64,000 nt of DNA. Origin: Cavia porcellus. Taxonomy: Eukaryota; Chordata; Mammalia; Rodentia; Caviidae. A program made the translations under genes and the position numbers. Location: NCBI RefSeq assembly GCF_034190915.1, contig NW_026947486.1, positions 102,405,123-102,469,122 of the forward strand, given 5' to 3'. This document shows, piece after piece, positions 1 through 12,200 of this stretch (the stretch's first letter is position 1; the number at the start of each line of letters is the position of its first letter). Below the pieces are notes generated by a model that was not told where the DNA came from, did no database searches, and saw only the letters and a list, made by a program, of their open reading frames with translations.

Positions 1-212
1 TTTATTGGCTGAGCAAAACCTTCCAAAAGCAGTTTAAAGCTCAGCTTTTCTGCTGCAAGGGAGAGCTACCTGAGCCTCCCCTTGCTGCAACCCCTCTTAA
101 CAGCCTGGCTGTGATGGGCAGGGTCTCAGGCACTGAGAATACACACATCTCTGAAATTGGTGTGGCCTCATTCATTGGGCGTCCTATGAAAAAGGAAGAG
201 AATAGAGTCTAG
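1..212 (+). CDS. BRS3: BRS3, C-terminal end (5'-truncated by window edge)
   Basis: This is the last 69 codons plus TAG of bombesin receptor subtype 3, an orphan-like class A G-protein-coupled receptor of the plasma membrane linked to energy balance. The frame starts at base 3. It opens with YWLSKTFQKQFKAQLFCC, which is the end of the seventh membrane helix, helix 8 and the paired cysteines where such receptors are palmitoylated. It continues through a serine/threonine-poor tail containing SLAVMG and ISEI, both of which I recall from the human receptor. Bases 1-2 are the end of the preceding leucine codon. No stop interrupts the reading frame. The last residues (KKEENRV) differ from the human ending, as expected for a fast-evolving tail. 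The ORF is too short at the edge to be found by length alone; the assignment rests on homology and on the BRS3-HTATSF1-VGLL1 gene order. Confidence 0.93.
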   Translation, partial: YWLSKTFQKQFKAQLFCCKGELPEPPLAATPLNSLAVMGRVSGTENTHISEIGVASFIGRPMKKEENRV

Positions 213-574
213 TTTTTCCATTAAAAATGGTGTTTTTTCCTCCCAGTATATGTATCCCACTCTAAACTGTGCATAGGTGTGTGGATGGATTTTTCTTGTT
301 TGTGAACTGTGTTGAAGTCTGAGGAGCAAAGAATCCATGTAAGTAAAAGATGAACCATGATTTCCTTCGAAGTATAAACAGTAATGCCATGGGGCTTTCT
401 AACTAAACTGAAGCCCATGAAGTATAGAAAGATATGCTTGTTTATGCCAGTGAACTCTAACAGGAGCCTCAACAGGAGGAAAGGAGAAATAAACAAGATG
501 AAAGATAAAAATCTAATTTATTTCCATCACATCTCTGATGCTTCTAAGTGCTTATATATACTCCTTTGTCATTG

Positions 575-613
<39 letters not shown>

Positions 614-1625
614 ATGGGGTGTGAATCTAATCTTATGCTTTGTATGGGAAAAGGAGATCAAAAAGAGAAAAACCTCTCTTACATAGTTTTCTTAAAGACT
701 AAGCAACTGGCCCTTTCTGTGACTCTAACGAAATCTGCAATTTAAATGAAAATGTTTGAAGGTCAGTGAGAATCAAGTGCTGAGTAAGGATCTGGGGCAG
801 GGTGATTGCCTTACTGGGTCAACCCTTCCTGACTTAATGTAGTTCTGCTTAGAATTGCATTGATTAAGAATTAGGCAGAGTTGGATTTGCACAAATATTG
901 TTGAGAACTTGCCTCATTCACAGGCAGAAAAAGTGGCCACATTTATGGTGTCATTAAATGCCTCGCTGGACCCCTGTGGAAAAATCTGTACCTGCCAGTG
1001 TCTGAAATTCTTCCTTTAAGAAACTGCATTTCTCTTGGGTAAGCAGTGCCCTCTTTCTAAAAACCTGCAGAAGTGCCACGTAAACCTTACCACCTAGGTG
1101 TGCAGCTGTCATCGGTTCATCCTCCTGCTTGACTTTTTTAAATTTAATTGGTGCCTAAGTCCTGTAAGAGTATGACCTAACTAACCTCTGTCCCTCAAGA
1201 TCCGATGGAAGGCTCTGATCTTCTGTCCACTGCTCATATTGCTAACCCAAGAAGCTTGTTACTAACTATTGTATTAAAAACCGTTGTCAATAGATTTGTC
1301 AGATTTAGACTTGTGGTTTCAGAAATGTATTCTTGGAGCAAATTAAAGCTTGTGTTTGGCGCTATTGTCAAATCTGTATTTTTAAAAACTTGATATGTGA
1401 GTGTGCTTTTGATAGCTGTGAGCTTTCTTTAACTGGCTTGTGTGGTTGTGAACTTTTGCTAATGATGTGGCTCAAAAGGGGATATATATATTAACACTAG
1501 ACATTAAATCTGTAAAATTGGCTTACTTAAAGTGGGGTGCTGGTATTGTATTACTATTGCTTTAAGGTGGGCATTGTAATAAGTGGGGGAAAACCAATAA
1601 ACATGAAATAAAGTTCCAAATGGCT
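213..1625 (+). other. BRS3: Probable BRS3 3' UTR
   Basis: AT-rich sequence with no supported ORF follows the BRS3 stop. Candidate poly(A) signals are AATAAA at 488-493 and a tandem pair at 1596-1601 and 1607-1612. The second pair is followed by GT/T-rich sequence, so the longer end near 1.63 kb is a reasonable guess. A (GT)17 microsatellite lies inside at 577-610. No transcript evidence is available, so the true 3' end is uncertain. Confidence 0.45.
577..610. repeat. (GT)n microsatellite
   Basis: Seventeen uninterrupted GT units in the presumed BRS3 3' UTR. Likely length-polymorphic. Confidence 0.95.
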
Positions 1626-2670
1626 CTGTGTAATTTTATACTTTAAAACCAACATTTGTGGCAGTTATAACTAAGAATCCACTTAATTCCAAAACTTAAA
1701 GTTATTTTCAAGTCACAGAACTCCAAAATACTTTTACCATTTTTCTCACTCTGAGCGAATGCTACATCTTTACTTTCTGAAGCATAACATTTTTAGAAAT
1801 GACCCAATAAAAACACAGGTTACAAAATCCTAGAAGGCCCATTAGCAGTTCATAAAACTAGAGCTCAGAGAACTTTCTTTTCTTTTCATTGTTAATAATC
1901 CCTAAGAGATTTAGGAACCTGATATTAAAAGATTCCTAAATGCTCTCTTAGGGCACCAGAGTTCTTCCATCCATCGCTGGAGAATTGGGATTAAAAACTA
2001 TGGTTGTGTTTTGGATTTTTGGAAGGATGTCCCTCTTTTAACAAATTGTCTTTATCAAGATGGATCTTACCAGTAGGCCACAATATCCACAACCTCTTGC
2101 ATACGTCTTACTGTGGTACCAGAAATGGGCGGTTTCTACAGGAGATTTCACTTCAGTGCAGAGACCTACAGGGGGATAGTAGTGAAACAAAGATGAAACA
2201 AATTTTGCACATGTCTGAATCTTGCTGAGGGTCTTCCTGTGCCAAAGATTTAGGAGAGAGACTATCATAATACACTATAAATCATGGAAGCAGAGTGACA
2301 AATATACCCAAGCACAGCCAGCAGGCAGGTCTCCATCACTGAAAATAGAAAATGCTAGAAATTAACATTGGCATGCCTGCTGCAAACAGCAAATTTGGTT
2401 TTAAAGAATTTCTGCACCTTTATCTTCAGTGAAGGATCTATCAGAGTTTTGTTTCTGATTTTTTTAACTTATTTTTGTTTGTTTTCAGTACAGGGAGCAA
2501 ACCTGGGTCCCCTTTTAAATTCTGAGATAGTCTCTCCTCGTTAAGTTGCCCAGGCTGGGTGAAAACTTGTGCTCTTCCTGCCTCACCCTTCTCTGCACAC
2601 TAGCCTGTCATCAGTCTTTTTGTCAGGAGTTGCATTTATTCCCATGAAATCTTAAGATAACAGAATGTAA

Positions 2671-2784
2671 GGGGCTGGGGATTTAGCTCAGTGGCATAAG
2701 TGCCTGTCTTGCAAGTGTGCAGTCATGAGTTCGATCCCTGGTACTGATAAAAATGAAAAAGACAAAAAAAAAAAAAAAAAAAAA
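2671..2784 (+). mobile_element. ID-type tRNA-derived SINE
   Basis: The body begins GGGGCTGGGGATTTAGCTCA and includes a pol III A box (TAGCTCAGTGG) and B box (GAGTTCGATCC), followed by a TGATAAAAATGAAAAAG tail and a long A run. Near-identical flanks (AGATAACAGAATGTA before, AGATAACAATGTA after) look like a target-site duplication. Confidence 0.9.
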
Positions 2785-3319
2785 GATAACAATGTAGGGA
2801 CAAGCGTATTCCTGTACAGTTAGCCTGAAGAGTCTATTTAAAAATCTAACTTAATAGAGTTCCTTAATATTTCCAAGGCTTTCTAGGCCAGATAGGCAAC
2901 TTCTTCAGTCCGACAGTCTCTGCTTTAGTCGATTAATATATTAGAGAGAAGCTGGCTTCTTGGACTTCAATTGGTTCCTCTTCCTAGGACCAGCAATCTT
3001 TCATGCAGCCTACCTATGATGTGTTCCTGGGGGCTTCAGGAACCATTCGCTACCTCTAGAGCAGCACAGGTGAACCTTTTAGAGCTTTTGCTGATAACAA
3101 CCTGCTGCGGCACATGTGCTATAGGTTCACCAGCACTGCCAGGCTCCCTTTTTACTTTGCTACCTTGAATGCTTTTGTAAGTTGCAAAAAATCTTGGAAA
3201 CACAGGTAACAAAGACAGAGATGATTCCAGTCACTAGGAATTACCAGAGGTTAGGGAGTTATTTTATTAATACACAGAAATAAGCACAGAGACCAGGCTT
3301 CATACAGCAAAGCATTATT

Positions 3320-3417
3320 TTTTTTTGTCTTTTTCTTTTTTATAGGTACAGGGATCGAACTCTGGACTGCCTGCTTGCAAGGCAGGTGCTTATGCTGCTG
3401 AGCTAAATCCCCAGCCC
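3320..3417 (-). mobile_element. ID-type SINE, antisense
   Basis: Reverse-complement copy: T-rich tail, then GGTACAGGGATCGAAC (B box complement) through GAGCTAAATCCCCAGCCC (A box and 5' end). Confidence 0.9.
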
Positions 3418-4168
3418 GAACCAAAGCATTATTAAAATGCAACTTTCAGGCATCACAGCCAAAAGAGTGGCATGGCAAGTACAAGTATGCCTGGTTCCTC
3501 ATTCCATTGCTCCATTATTATGGTGACAGTGACCCTCCGATATCACATTGGTTGCTCCTTTCACCCCTGCAGAACTTCTGCACAGAAAGTTGCCTCTGTC
3601 CTGCCTTTTACCTTCCCTATATGTAACTCCCTACCCTCTTCTACTCTAACATGCTAAGAAGCTCTTATTGGACTTTAGTCAAATCCATAAATGTAACACT
3701 GGCTTCTAGGCGGCCTTTGAGCAGGAGTGGATGGGTGACATGCGACCTAGACGTAAGATAGCTCTTTGGTCACCTGCCTATAAGGTGCTGTGACACTCAG
3801 GGAGTATCATGTTCAGTCAAGTGGGAGTATATTATCACCTATGCTGTGTACCCACTCAGAAATGAAATGGGAGGCCAATAACACACCACTGAAACAGCTG
3901 TATCCTATCTTTGGATCCAGAAAAAACATTTAGCAATGTTTAAATGAGCCTAACAAAACTATTATAAAGATGTATGCAAAAGTTTTTCTCCAACAGTTCC
4001 TACCAAAACAAGAACCTTATGAAAAAAAAAAAAAAGTAATTGAAAACGAAAACATGCCTCAACTACTGTGTAAAATCATTGTTACTCTTGAATTCACTCA
4101 GATGATATGTTGGAAGACTGGATTTTCTAGAACCTTTACTTCACCACTATTTATATGCAAAGGTCGGA

Positions 4169-4316
4169 TTTTTTTTTTTCTTTTAAGACATGTAGTCTCA
4201 CTACGTAGATCAGGCTGGTCTTAAACTCACTATGTGTAGCCCAGGCTGGCCTCAAACTTGCAATGATTCCCCTGTATCAGCCTCTTCAGTTCTGGATGTG
4301 CACATTACATCCAGCT
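4169..4316 (-). mobile_element. B1-like 7SL SINE, antisense
   Basis: T-run followed by GACATGTAGTCTCACTACG, CAGGCTGGTCTTAAACTCAC and CAGGCTGGCCTCAAACTTGC. The repeated CAGGCTGG...AAACT block is the internal duplication typical of rodent B1. Moderately diverged. Confidence 0.85.
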
Positions 4317-4420
4317 AAATAGAAATAATTTCTGGCAAGCTTTTCCCCACTCTCTACTCTGAGCTAAATGCCCAGCCCCTACTATATTAATATTTACACA
4401 TACTATAATGGTTTCTTACT

Positions 4421-4508
4421 TTTTTTTTTTTTTTGGTACCAGGAATCGAACTCATGACCACACACTTGCCAGGCAGGCGCTTATGCCACTGAGCTAAATC
4501 CTCAGCCC
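4421..4508 (-). mobile_element. ID-type SINE, antisense
   Basis: Fourteen Ts, then GGTACCAGGAATCGAACTC and a 3' part ending GAGCTAAATCCTCAGCCC: a reverse-complement copy of the local ID family. A short related fragment (GAGCTAAATGCCCAGCCCC) sits just upstream at about 4361-4379. Confidence 0.88.
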
Positions 4509-4851
4509 TGGTTTGTTACATTTAATGAATATATTTTAAATGGCAGTTTTAATATTAGAGCAGCAAATATCAATAAATATAACCCACAAACAAACAAAAA
4601 TTCTTTAGGGTCTTCAACAATTTTTGAGTGTAAAGGGATGCTGAGACCAAAACATTTTAGTATCTGTCCTCTCCAGCATGCAGCATTTTTCCTATCATAC
4701 CATTTTCCAACCATCCTGTCCCCCGTGAGCTGTGTCTGTCTTATTGACGCCTGTCACTAGACCCTCATACAATGCATGGCCCTCAGTAGGAACTCAGTAA
4801 ATATGTGCCAAATTAAAAATGCAGACCCCCTCACTTTCAGCAGAATGCAAC

Positions 4852-4866
4852 GGGGGGGGGGGGGGG
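4852..4866. repeat. G15 homopolymer
   Basis: Fifteen consecutive Gs about 320 bp before the CpG island; exact length may be affected by sequencing error. Confidence 0.85.
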
Positions 4867-5179
4867 CGGAAATCCGTTTGGAGAAACATGTTGTGCGTTT
4901 TTAAAAGACAAAGAAATGCAGTCAGTCATCCAGTAAAGCTGGTGTTCACACTGAATGTTTACATGTAAGCCTCAATTTGGGGCTGGAGCACCTACAAATC
5001 CCGGAATACAATGGCAAGCAATGGCCGTCTCTACCTCCCTTCCACACACTGGGAACTCTTGCCTGATGAAGGCACCAGGCCAATAAAGGAGGGAGGTGAT
5101 ACTGTAGTTTCAATTCATTCATTCGCTCTTCACCAGGCCAGGTGCTAAGGCTACCAAAAGGAACGAGAGCGAAGTCTAG

Positions 5180-6020
5180 CCCACGACAATCATTCCAAAC
5201 CTAGCCAAGACGGGTCTGCGTAGGGGAGGGGCCTTCTGGCGAAGGAGGCGCGTAGCTTTCTCCCAGCCGGGGAAATTGGTCCTGCCCGCCCCACCCACTT
5301 CCCCAAGATGGCGGCCGCCCGGCACATGCCTGGCGCCCGCTGCATGGGAATATTCCCGCGCCTTCTTTTGGGCCACCGTCAACCCCAAACCCAGCCTCCT
5401 CTGCCTGGGACTCGACCGAGCCCAAGGACCCTGAGATATGGTGGACGCCCACGGACCGCGACCAGCCAGGCCGCAGACATCGGCGGGCGTAGAGGCGCGG
5501 CAACAGCGCGCCCCCTGGCGCCACACCCTCGGGCCTATATGGCTGCAGACCTGCGTCGGCGCCTTTTGACGCCATGTGTGGGCGGGTCGACGCCATCCGC
5601 GCTGCAACGTCGCGACGCGCCGACAATGGCGACTGCGTAAACTTGAAGGGGCTTCGTTTTGAAATCTTTTGCAGACGTTGCCGCGGGAGCAGCAGACGCC
5701 TTAGATACGGGCAGCAGCGGCGGCGGCGGCGGTGCGCGTGCGCTCCTGCAGCGCTGTGGACCGGGCGGCGGCGTGCAAGGCCGGTGGACCGAGTCAGGTG
5801 GGCGGTGGCGCGGCTCATGCGCGGGCGGGCGGGCTAGCGGGCGGAGCTGGGGGCGGTGCGGGGCGGCCCCCGACTTCCCGGGGACTGCTGGGGCGCTGCG
5901 CGGTGGGGGGGCTGGGGGGGCGGCGGCCCGCGACGGGGGGCGACGGGGCGCCAGCCGAGCTCTGCAGACTTCATTTTCTGCTCTCTCCTCTAGCGTCTTG
6001 GCCTCTGTGCGTCTGAGCAC
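5180..6020 (+). promoter_or_regulatory. HTATSF1: CpG island promoter of HTATSF1
   Basis: CpG density rises abruptly near 5.18 kb and falls away just before the start codon at 6036. A YY1-type element AAGATGGCGGC lies at 5305-5315, and further GCCAT/ATGGC cores occur at about 5572-5630 (GACGCCATG, GACGCCATCC, ACAATGGCGAC). No TATA box is evident. This is the usual housekeeping-promoter architecture and fits a ubiquitously expressed splicing factor. Long ORFs on both strands here result from GC-rich sequence lacking stop codons and are not genes. Antisense initiation is possible but not shown. Confidence 0.85.
5600..5797 (+). other. HTATSF1: HTATSF1 non-coding first exon (inferred)
   Basis: A good donor, GAGTCAG|GTGGGC, ends at 5797, and an acceptor with a CT tract (CTCTCTCCTCTAG) ends at 5993 just before the coding exon. 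This gives a 196-bp first intron. The 5' boundary is a guess; initiation is most likely somewhere between 5.45 and 5.66 kb. Confidence 0.55.
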
Positions 6021-6221
6021 TGCTAGGTAGGAAACATGAGCGGCACCAACTTGAATAAGAACGACGAGTTTGATGAGCAATTGCGAATGCAAGAATTATA
6101 CGGAGACCCCAAAGACGGTGATATCCACAAGGATCCAAGTGGAGAAACCGAGTCTTTCGGGCAGCCGCCAGCTGACACCCCCTATGAGTGGGACCTGGAC
6201 AAGAGGGCTTGGTTCCCCAAG
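5994..6221 (+). CDS. HTATSF1: HTATSF1 exon 2 (first coding exon)
   Basis: The acceptor TCCTCTAG ends at 5993. 42 nt of 5' UTR precede the ATG at 6036. Coding part is residues 1-62, ending AAG|GTAAGA. Encodes the conserved DEFDEQLRMQELYGD and TPYEWDLDKRAWFPK segments. Confidence 0.93.
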
Positions 6222-9200
6222 GTAAGAGTGGCCCCCGGGAGCCACCGCGGGGTCGGCGCCAGCCTTCTGTGGCGCTTCTTGATCCAAGCCTCCGTGGACG
6301 GTGCATTTCTGTTGTGTTGGTGCAAAACCGATACGTAAAGGAACGTGAATCTTCAAAGGTGGTGTCTTAAGTGGCTTTTTATCATGCCTTATTAATTTGA
6401 TTTGTGAAGGTCACAGTTGGTGATTATATTGGTGACTGCTTTTTATTATGCAGAGGAAAAACATCAGATTTAGTAACTTCATGTCAGTAACTACCCTTGA
6501 TCCCAGGGCTTCATATATTTAGCTTGGGTGCTATGTGGAAAACGCAGCTTTTTGATTAAAGAAGTAGGTCTTTATGTGTCTTTATCGATTCAACTTTCTT
6601 TGCATCTTGCTTTACTTCCCTAGTAAACGTTGGCCCTGGGCGTGCATGTTTGAATCATATAAACACAGGAATGAGTGGAAAAGACCTTTGTACGTTTATT
6701 TGGAATACTTTGAAATTGTTTTGTGTTTGACTTGAAAATAGATGTAAAATAACTAATGATAAACTTGGCTACGCAAACTTTGTGGTAAAAGTACCCTGTT
6801 ACTGTAAGTCTTAGGAGAGCATCAATTTCAAAGGATACTGACTGCACATTGACCTGCAGGACAGTAATATAACACATGTCCCCATTAAGTGATTGGACTA
6901 TTACTTTAGAAATTTTCATTGCAACTTTTCTTTCCCATTTTGCATTTATATATATATATAGTCCAACTTATACGAATTCTTAAAATTTAGTGATATCTCA
7001 CTTTTGTACTGGCAATGCCAGCTTTGAGTGCAGATTTGGTTTTTTCTACCTTCTGAGTGCTTTTAGGCATAAAAGAGAGTGGTTTTAGGCTTTTTTTGTG
7101 TTATTGAAGCCTGTACCTTTTCAAACTCAGTTCAGATTTTATGTGTGCCTACTATTTGATATGATGAGAAAACTACATTTTTCTTATTGTGCAATAATGC
7201 CTTTTTCTCAAAAGCCAGGGAGAAACACTTGAGTTGCACATGTCCTTAAATAGTTTTGACACTAAGTGATAATGTAATTTAGTGTGTAATAGTTAAGTGA
7301 ACATTTTGTTTTATAGTTGTAGCCCATTTATATCCACAAAATCAAAGTACCATGCTATTCAGTCTGCGTATACATATTTAAGTACACAAGTGTATATATG
7401 TATTTGTGCACCCGGGGTTCTGTAGTTAGATTGTTAGTTGGCTTTTGGTTTTTACTTTGTTTCACTGTTCTTTGGTACTACCTTTGCTTTATGTATTTGT
7501 AGTTTCAGTAGAGTATACTATAAAGAAGTAATAGTTTATAAAGGAAACACCTGAAAAAAGTGCTAGGCATTGCTTAAAATCATTAATGCTGTTTCAGGCT
7601 TTTGTGTTGATATTCTAACTGACCATCGCTTATTTTTATCACGTTATATGTGGGTTTTTTTATGTTTTTCTGTATAAATGACTGTTTTGCATTTCTACTG
7701 AATTAATACAGCTGTTGTCTACAGAAAAACTTGCATGTTAAGTTGTATTGCTAAATATGCCATAATGTAACACATTCTAAACATCTTATGGGCAGAAATA
7801 ATTTTGAATTTCTGTGTGCTTGTGCTGACTTTCTTGTTTAGATCACTGAAGATTTCATCGCTACATATCAGGCTAATTATGGCTTCACTAGTGATGGAGC
7901 ATCTGGTTCTACTGAGCATGTCTCAGACACCAGTATGAGGACTGCAGAGGAGCCTCCACAAAGAAAAACCCCAGAACCCACTGATCCCAAAAAGAGGGGA
8001 GAGAAAAGAAAGGGTGACTCAGGCAAGTGGTTCTAGCTTACAAAATATGAATGTAGAAAGCATGCATGTGAACTTTTTAGAGAACTTAGAAGGGATAATA
8101 CAATGAATTTTTTTTCTTTAAGGTAGCTGTCGTTAAGTTAAAATCAAAATAAACTGGTCAGCTTAGTTTTCAGATAGGGTCCAAAAACTATCTCAGAAGG
8201 TTCACATACTTTGAAAGCTGGGTAGTGATTTGAGTTGTCTTAGGCTTTTGAGGGTAGGAGAAAGTTCCTAAAAGTTTCAAAAAAAACTTGCATTGTCAGA
8301 ATTTAGATTACTGTTTTCTTTGCTTTTTTGGTACTGGGGATTGAACTTAGGACCTTGTGCTTGCCAAGCAGGTGCTTATGACGCTGAGCTAAAACCCTGG
8401 CCTGGTTATTCTTTTTCTTTTATTTCACTTATTTATTTCATTTTCAGGATGGTTCCATGTTGAAGAAGACAGAAATACCAATGTATATGTGTCTGGTATG
8501 TATACCTTTTTAAACAGATTTAGAATTGGAAATATTTGATGTTGAGATTTTTATGAGTGAGTTTTAGTTTTTGCTTTCTCTAAAGCTCATTTTTATATTG
8601 TGTCATTTTTTTGTTCAGTTGTTTATGTTACTAAGGAATTTGTCTATTACACAACTAAGAAAAATTAAGGGTATATAGTTTTAGATACCATCCTTTTTGC
8701 CTGATTTAGGTAACTTATGGCCCTAAAGGGTCTCTGAAACCTAAGCGAAGTATGTATGGTCATAATGTAATTTTTAACATATAAAAATGGGAATGAATCT
8801 CAGTTTTATACATATGAGATTTTTGTTTTCATTTAGAAAGACAGCTTTCCACTCCCTTGTCTGTCAATTTTTAATTGTAGAATGTTAAGTACCTCTCACC
8901 TTTGTAACTATTTAAAAAATGTTTTTCAATATTACAGGTTTGCCTCCAGACATTACAGTGGATGAATTTATACAGCTTATGTCCAAGTTTGGTATTATTA
9001 TGAGAGATCCTCAGACAGAAGAATTTAAAGTCAAACTTTACAAAGATAATCAAGGAAATCTTAAAGGAGATGGGCTTTGTTGTTATTTGAAGGTTAGTCA
9101 TGTGCTTGAATAGTTTCTTGTATCTCCATTTTTAACTCAGGGTTCAGGGTTGTAATCTTTTATAGATGGTAATCTGTGCTGAGAATTATTCAAAATAGAG

Positions 9201-12200
9201 TACAAAGAAAACTAAAATTTCAGGTGGTACCCGTGTGTATGGATGGCATTGGTAAGGTTGTCCACTAAGTATGTGACAGACGTGCTTCTTTTATCTTAAA
9301 AAACATTCCCGCTGCAAAGATCTCTATCAATGCATGTAGTCAGTTGAGAAAACATTTTAAAAATCCAAGAACAACAGAAGTCAGTGGCATTTTGTTTGCT
9401 CACTGGAATAAATTAGATTAGGGTTTAGCAAAGTCAGGCCTGTTAGTAGTTTTTGTAAATAAATTTTTTTGGAACACAGCCATACTCCTGCATTTGGGCA
9501 TTTGTCTGCAGCTGCTTTTGTGCTTCTTCCCCAAAGTTGTGTGGTTGCACTATAAACTTCATGGTCCACAAAGCCTAAACTATTTTTTAACTATCTCTAT
9601 AAATAAAAAGACTTCTGACCCTTAATTTAAACTGTGAATGAGATGATAGCTTATGCTTGGTGATTTAAAATATTTTTTCCAATGGGAGAGAGTGAAATAC
9701 CAGAAATTAATAAACAGAAATTTGCAGAGCTTTGTATATCCTGACACTAAATTATACACAGAAAGCTCACTCAGTGCCAAAGGCAGCTATCATATTTGGA
9801 GTACCTTCTACCTTAGGAGCATGCTTCGTGTGTTCTTGCCTGGTTTGAAAGAAACATGCTGATGAGGTGTACATTTGTCATTGAACCTGAAAATAAAATT
9901 ACAAAGTAAAGTAAAAATGGCGAAAGAACAGTATGAACACCACCGGTGTATTTTAAGTGTCCATTATTGCAGTGGGACTTGAGAGCTGATAGCTTTTGCA
10001 GAGATGGGTTTTTGACCTGGTTCATAAATATGATGGATATAGAAAAAAATCTGTGAACTGATTTAGGGGATTCGATTGGATGTTTAAAAGGTTTTAAAGA
10101 GAAAAGTAGAGTGTTAAGAAACTTCATATGTATAATTTAGGACCCATAAAAGTACAAGCTTATCAAGCCAGTAAATTGAGTTCCAGAAAAAAATAGTTAA
10201 TTGCTCCCAGGATTTATATTGGCTTGAACAGCTGAGTTTAGTTGTCCTTTTGTGTTTTTTCCTCATATCCTCGTATCTTTTGATTCTGTTTTTGTGGGGC
10301 TGATAACTTTTCCCTTTGTGTAAGACTCAGAATCCATAAATGTATTTAATGTAGAAGCCATCAAGTAATTATCTTCCACTTATCAGTGTATTACAGACTT
10401 ACATTTTATTTGGTAAAGCAGAAAAAGTCTAGCTGTACTATTCCCAATTTCGTGAGTCATCTAATCTTTTAAGTAAAAGTATTAAAGGATTTTAAAACTA
10501 GCATGTACCTTGAAAAGCACACCAGTCTTCTTGCCTTACTCTACAGATGAGAAATTGGGCTTCATGGGACAAAATTACCTAGTAATCTAATCTGGTGAAT
10601 GCCAACTGTATGCTAGTCCCTACTGTTGCGTGAATTATTTCATTTAATTTTGTGAGAGGCTCTATGAATAAAGATACCACTGTTCCGTTGTTTTTTCATT
10701 TCTGATGAAGAAATTGGGACTTAGGGAACTTGAGTAATTTGCCTGAGTTCACAAAGCTGCTTAGGGACAGCTATTTCAAATACAGATTTCTTAATATACA
10801 TTCCAGAATTCCTTATCCCTAAGTAAGTCGTAGTCATTCTACATTTAAAAGCAACAACTCCTTAAGTTTCATTTCAGTATATACATTATGGTTGTATTTT
10901 ATTTTATCTTTATAAAGAGAGAATCTGTGGAACTTGCATTGAAACTTTTGGATGAAGATGAAATTAGAGGCTACAAATTACATGTTGAGGTGGCAAAGTT
11001 TCAGCTGAAGGGGGAATATGATGCCTCAAAGAAGAAGAAGAAGTGCAAGGATTATAAGAAGAAGCTGTCTCTGCAACAAAAGTTAGTAATTTTTTCCTGT
11101 TTAAAAAGTCATTTTACGCCGGGTGTGATGGCTCACTCCTGTAATCGCAGCACTCCGGAGGTTGAGGCAGGAGGATGGTTGCGAGTTTGAGCCTAGGCTG
11201 CAAAGTGAGCTCAAAGCCAGTCTGAACTGCATAATGAGACCCTGTCTCTCAAAAGACCAAAAAGAAAAGTCATTTTTCTGCTCCCATCTTGTACTGAATA
11301 ACTATTTTGAAAATAAAAATAGGCAGTGTATTAATTACTGTTATTCTATTATTTTGTTATGAAATGTTTTAATTTTTTCCTTAAAAAGTCATAAATACCC
11401 TTTCAATAGTAGCCACCCAGTTCCATCAGATATATGTACGTAGTGTTTTAAAAGAATTTCATTCGATAAGGATCTTTAGTAATCTGTATGATGGCTTGAT
11501 TTGGCAGTGGTGGTATTTTTCTCAGGTGTTTTCAGGGTGCTTAACTTGAGCTAAGAAAAGCAATCTCGTTGGAAAATGTTGAACATCAAATTAGATAAGA
11601 TAGTTCAGGCTTACATACCAGAACCACTGGTTCATTTTCATTGTGGATTCTAATCAGCTATCCTGGAAGCTAAATTGTTATAGCCAAGTTTGTTAGCAAA
11701 AATCAGAATAGGTTTTATCATTGACTGACAGGGTAGTTGTATGTAGTATATATGTAATGTCATCTGTTAATGTTTTGATATTCAACAGATTTCTTAAAAT
11801 ATGCTTATTCTTAAAAGTCATTCTTTCATCAGAGTGAATTCTATAATACTTATAACACTATTTCTTAAAAATCATCAAGGTGTTTAGTTGTGATGTCCAT
11901 AGTTTTTACAGGATTAGTTAAAATAAGATAGCCATACGTTTTATTAGCAGTTGTGATAAAATCTAAGATTATAACAAAGAGGTAGGTACCTTTTATTTAT
12001 TTTGGTGCAGTTAGTTTCAAAACTAGTACAGTGTTAAAATATGTTGAGAGCCTCAGAGTAGAAGCAGCCTTTCATATCCTTGGGTTCTACAACTGGACTG
12101 AGGGCACCATTGATCAAAAATATTTCTTAAAACTTGCATCTGTAAACTTTTGTCATTATTCCCTGAACAAAGCACTGTAGAAGCTATTTACATTACATTT

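Larger units (their letters stand above)
1626..5175. other. BRS3-HTATSF1 spacer, no gene seen
   Basis: About 3.5 kb without a supportable coding region. It holds three ID-type SINEs (2671, 3320, 4421), one clear B1-like SINE (4169), a weaker B1-like fragment near 2519-2612 (minus) and a G15 run (4852-4866). Short ORFs here show no family resemblance. Confidence 0.7.

Noticed and set aside
5176..6356. Overlapping ORFs of 86-205 codons on both strands in the CpG island
   Set aside because: GC-rich DNA lacks stop codons; products are Arg/Pro/Ala-rich without homology. Only the HTATSF1 exon is supported.
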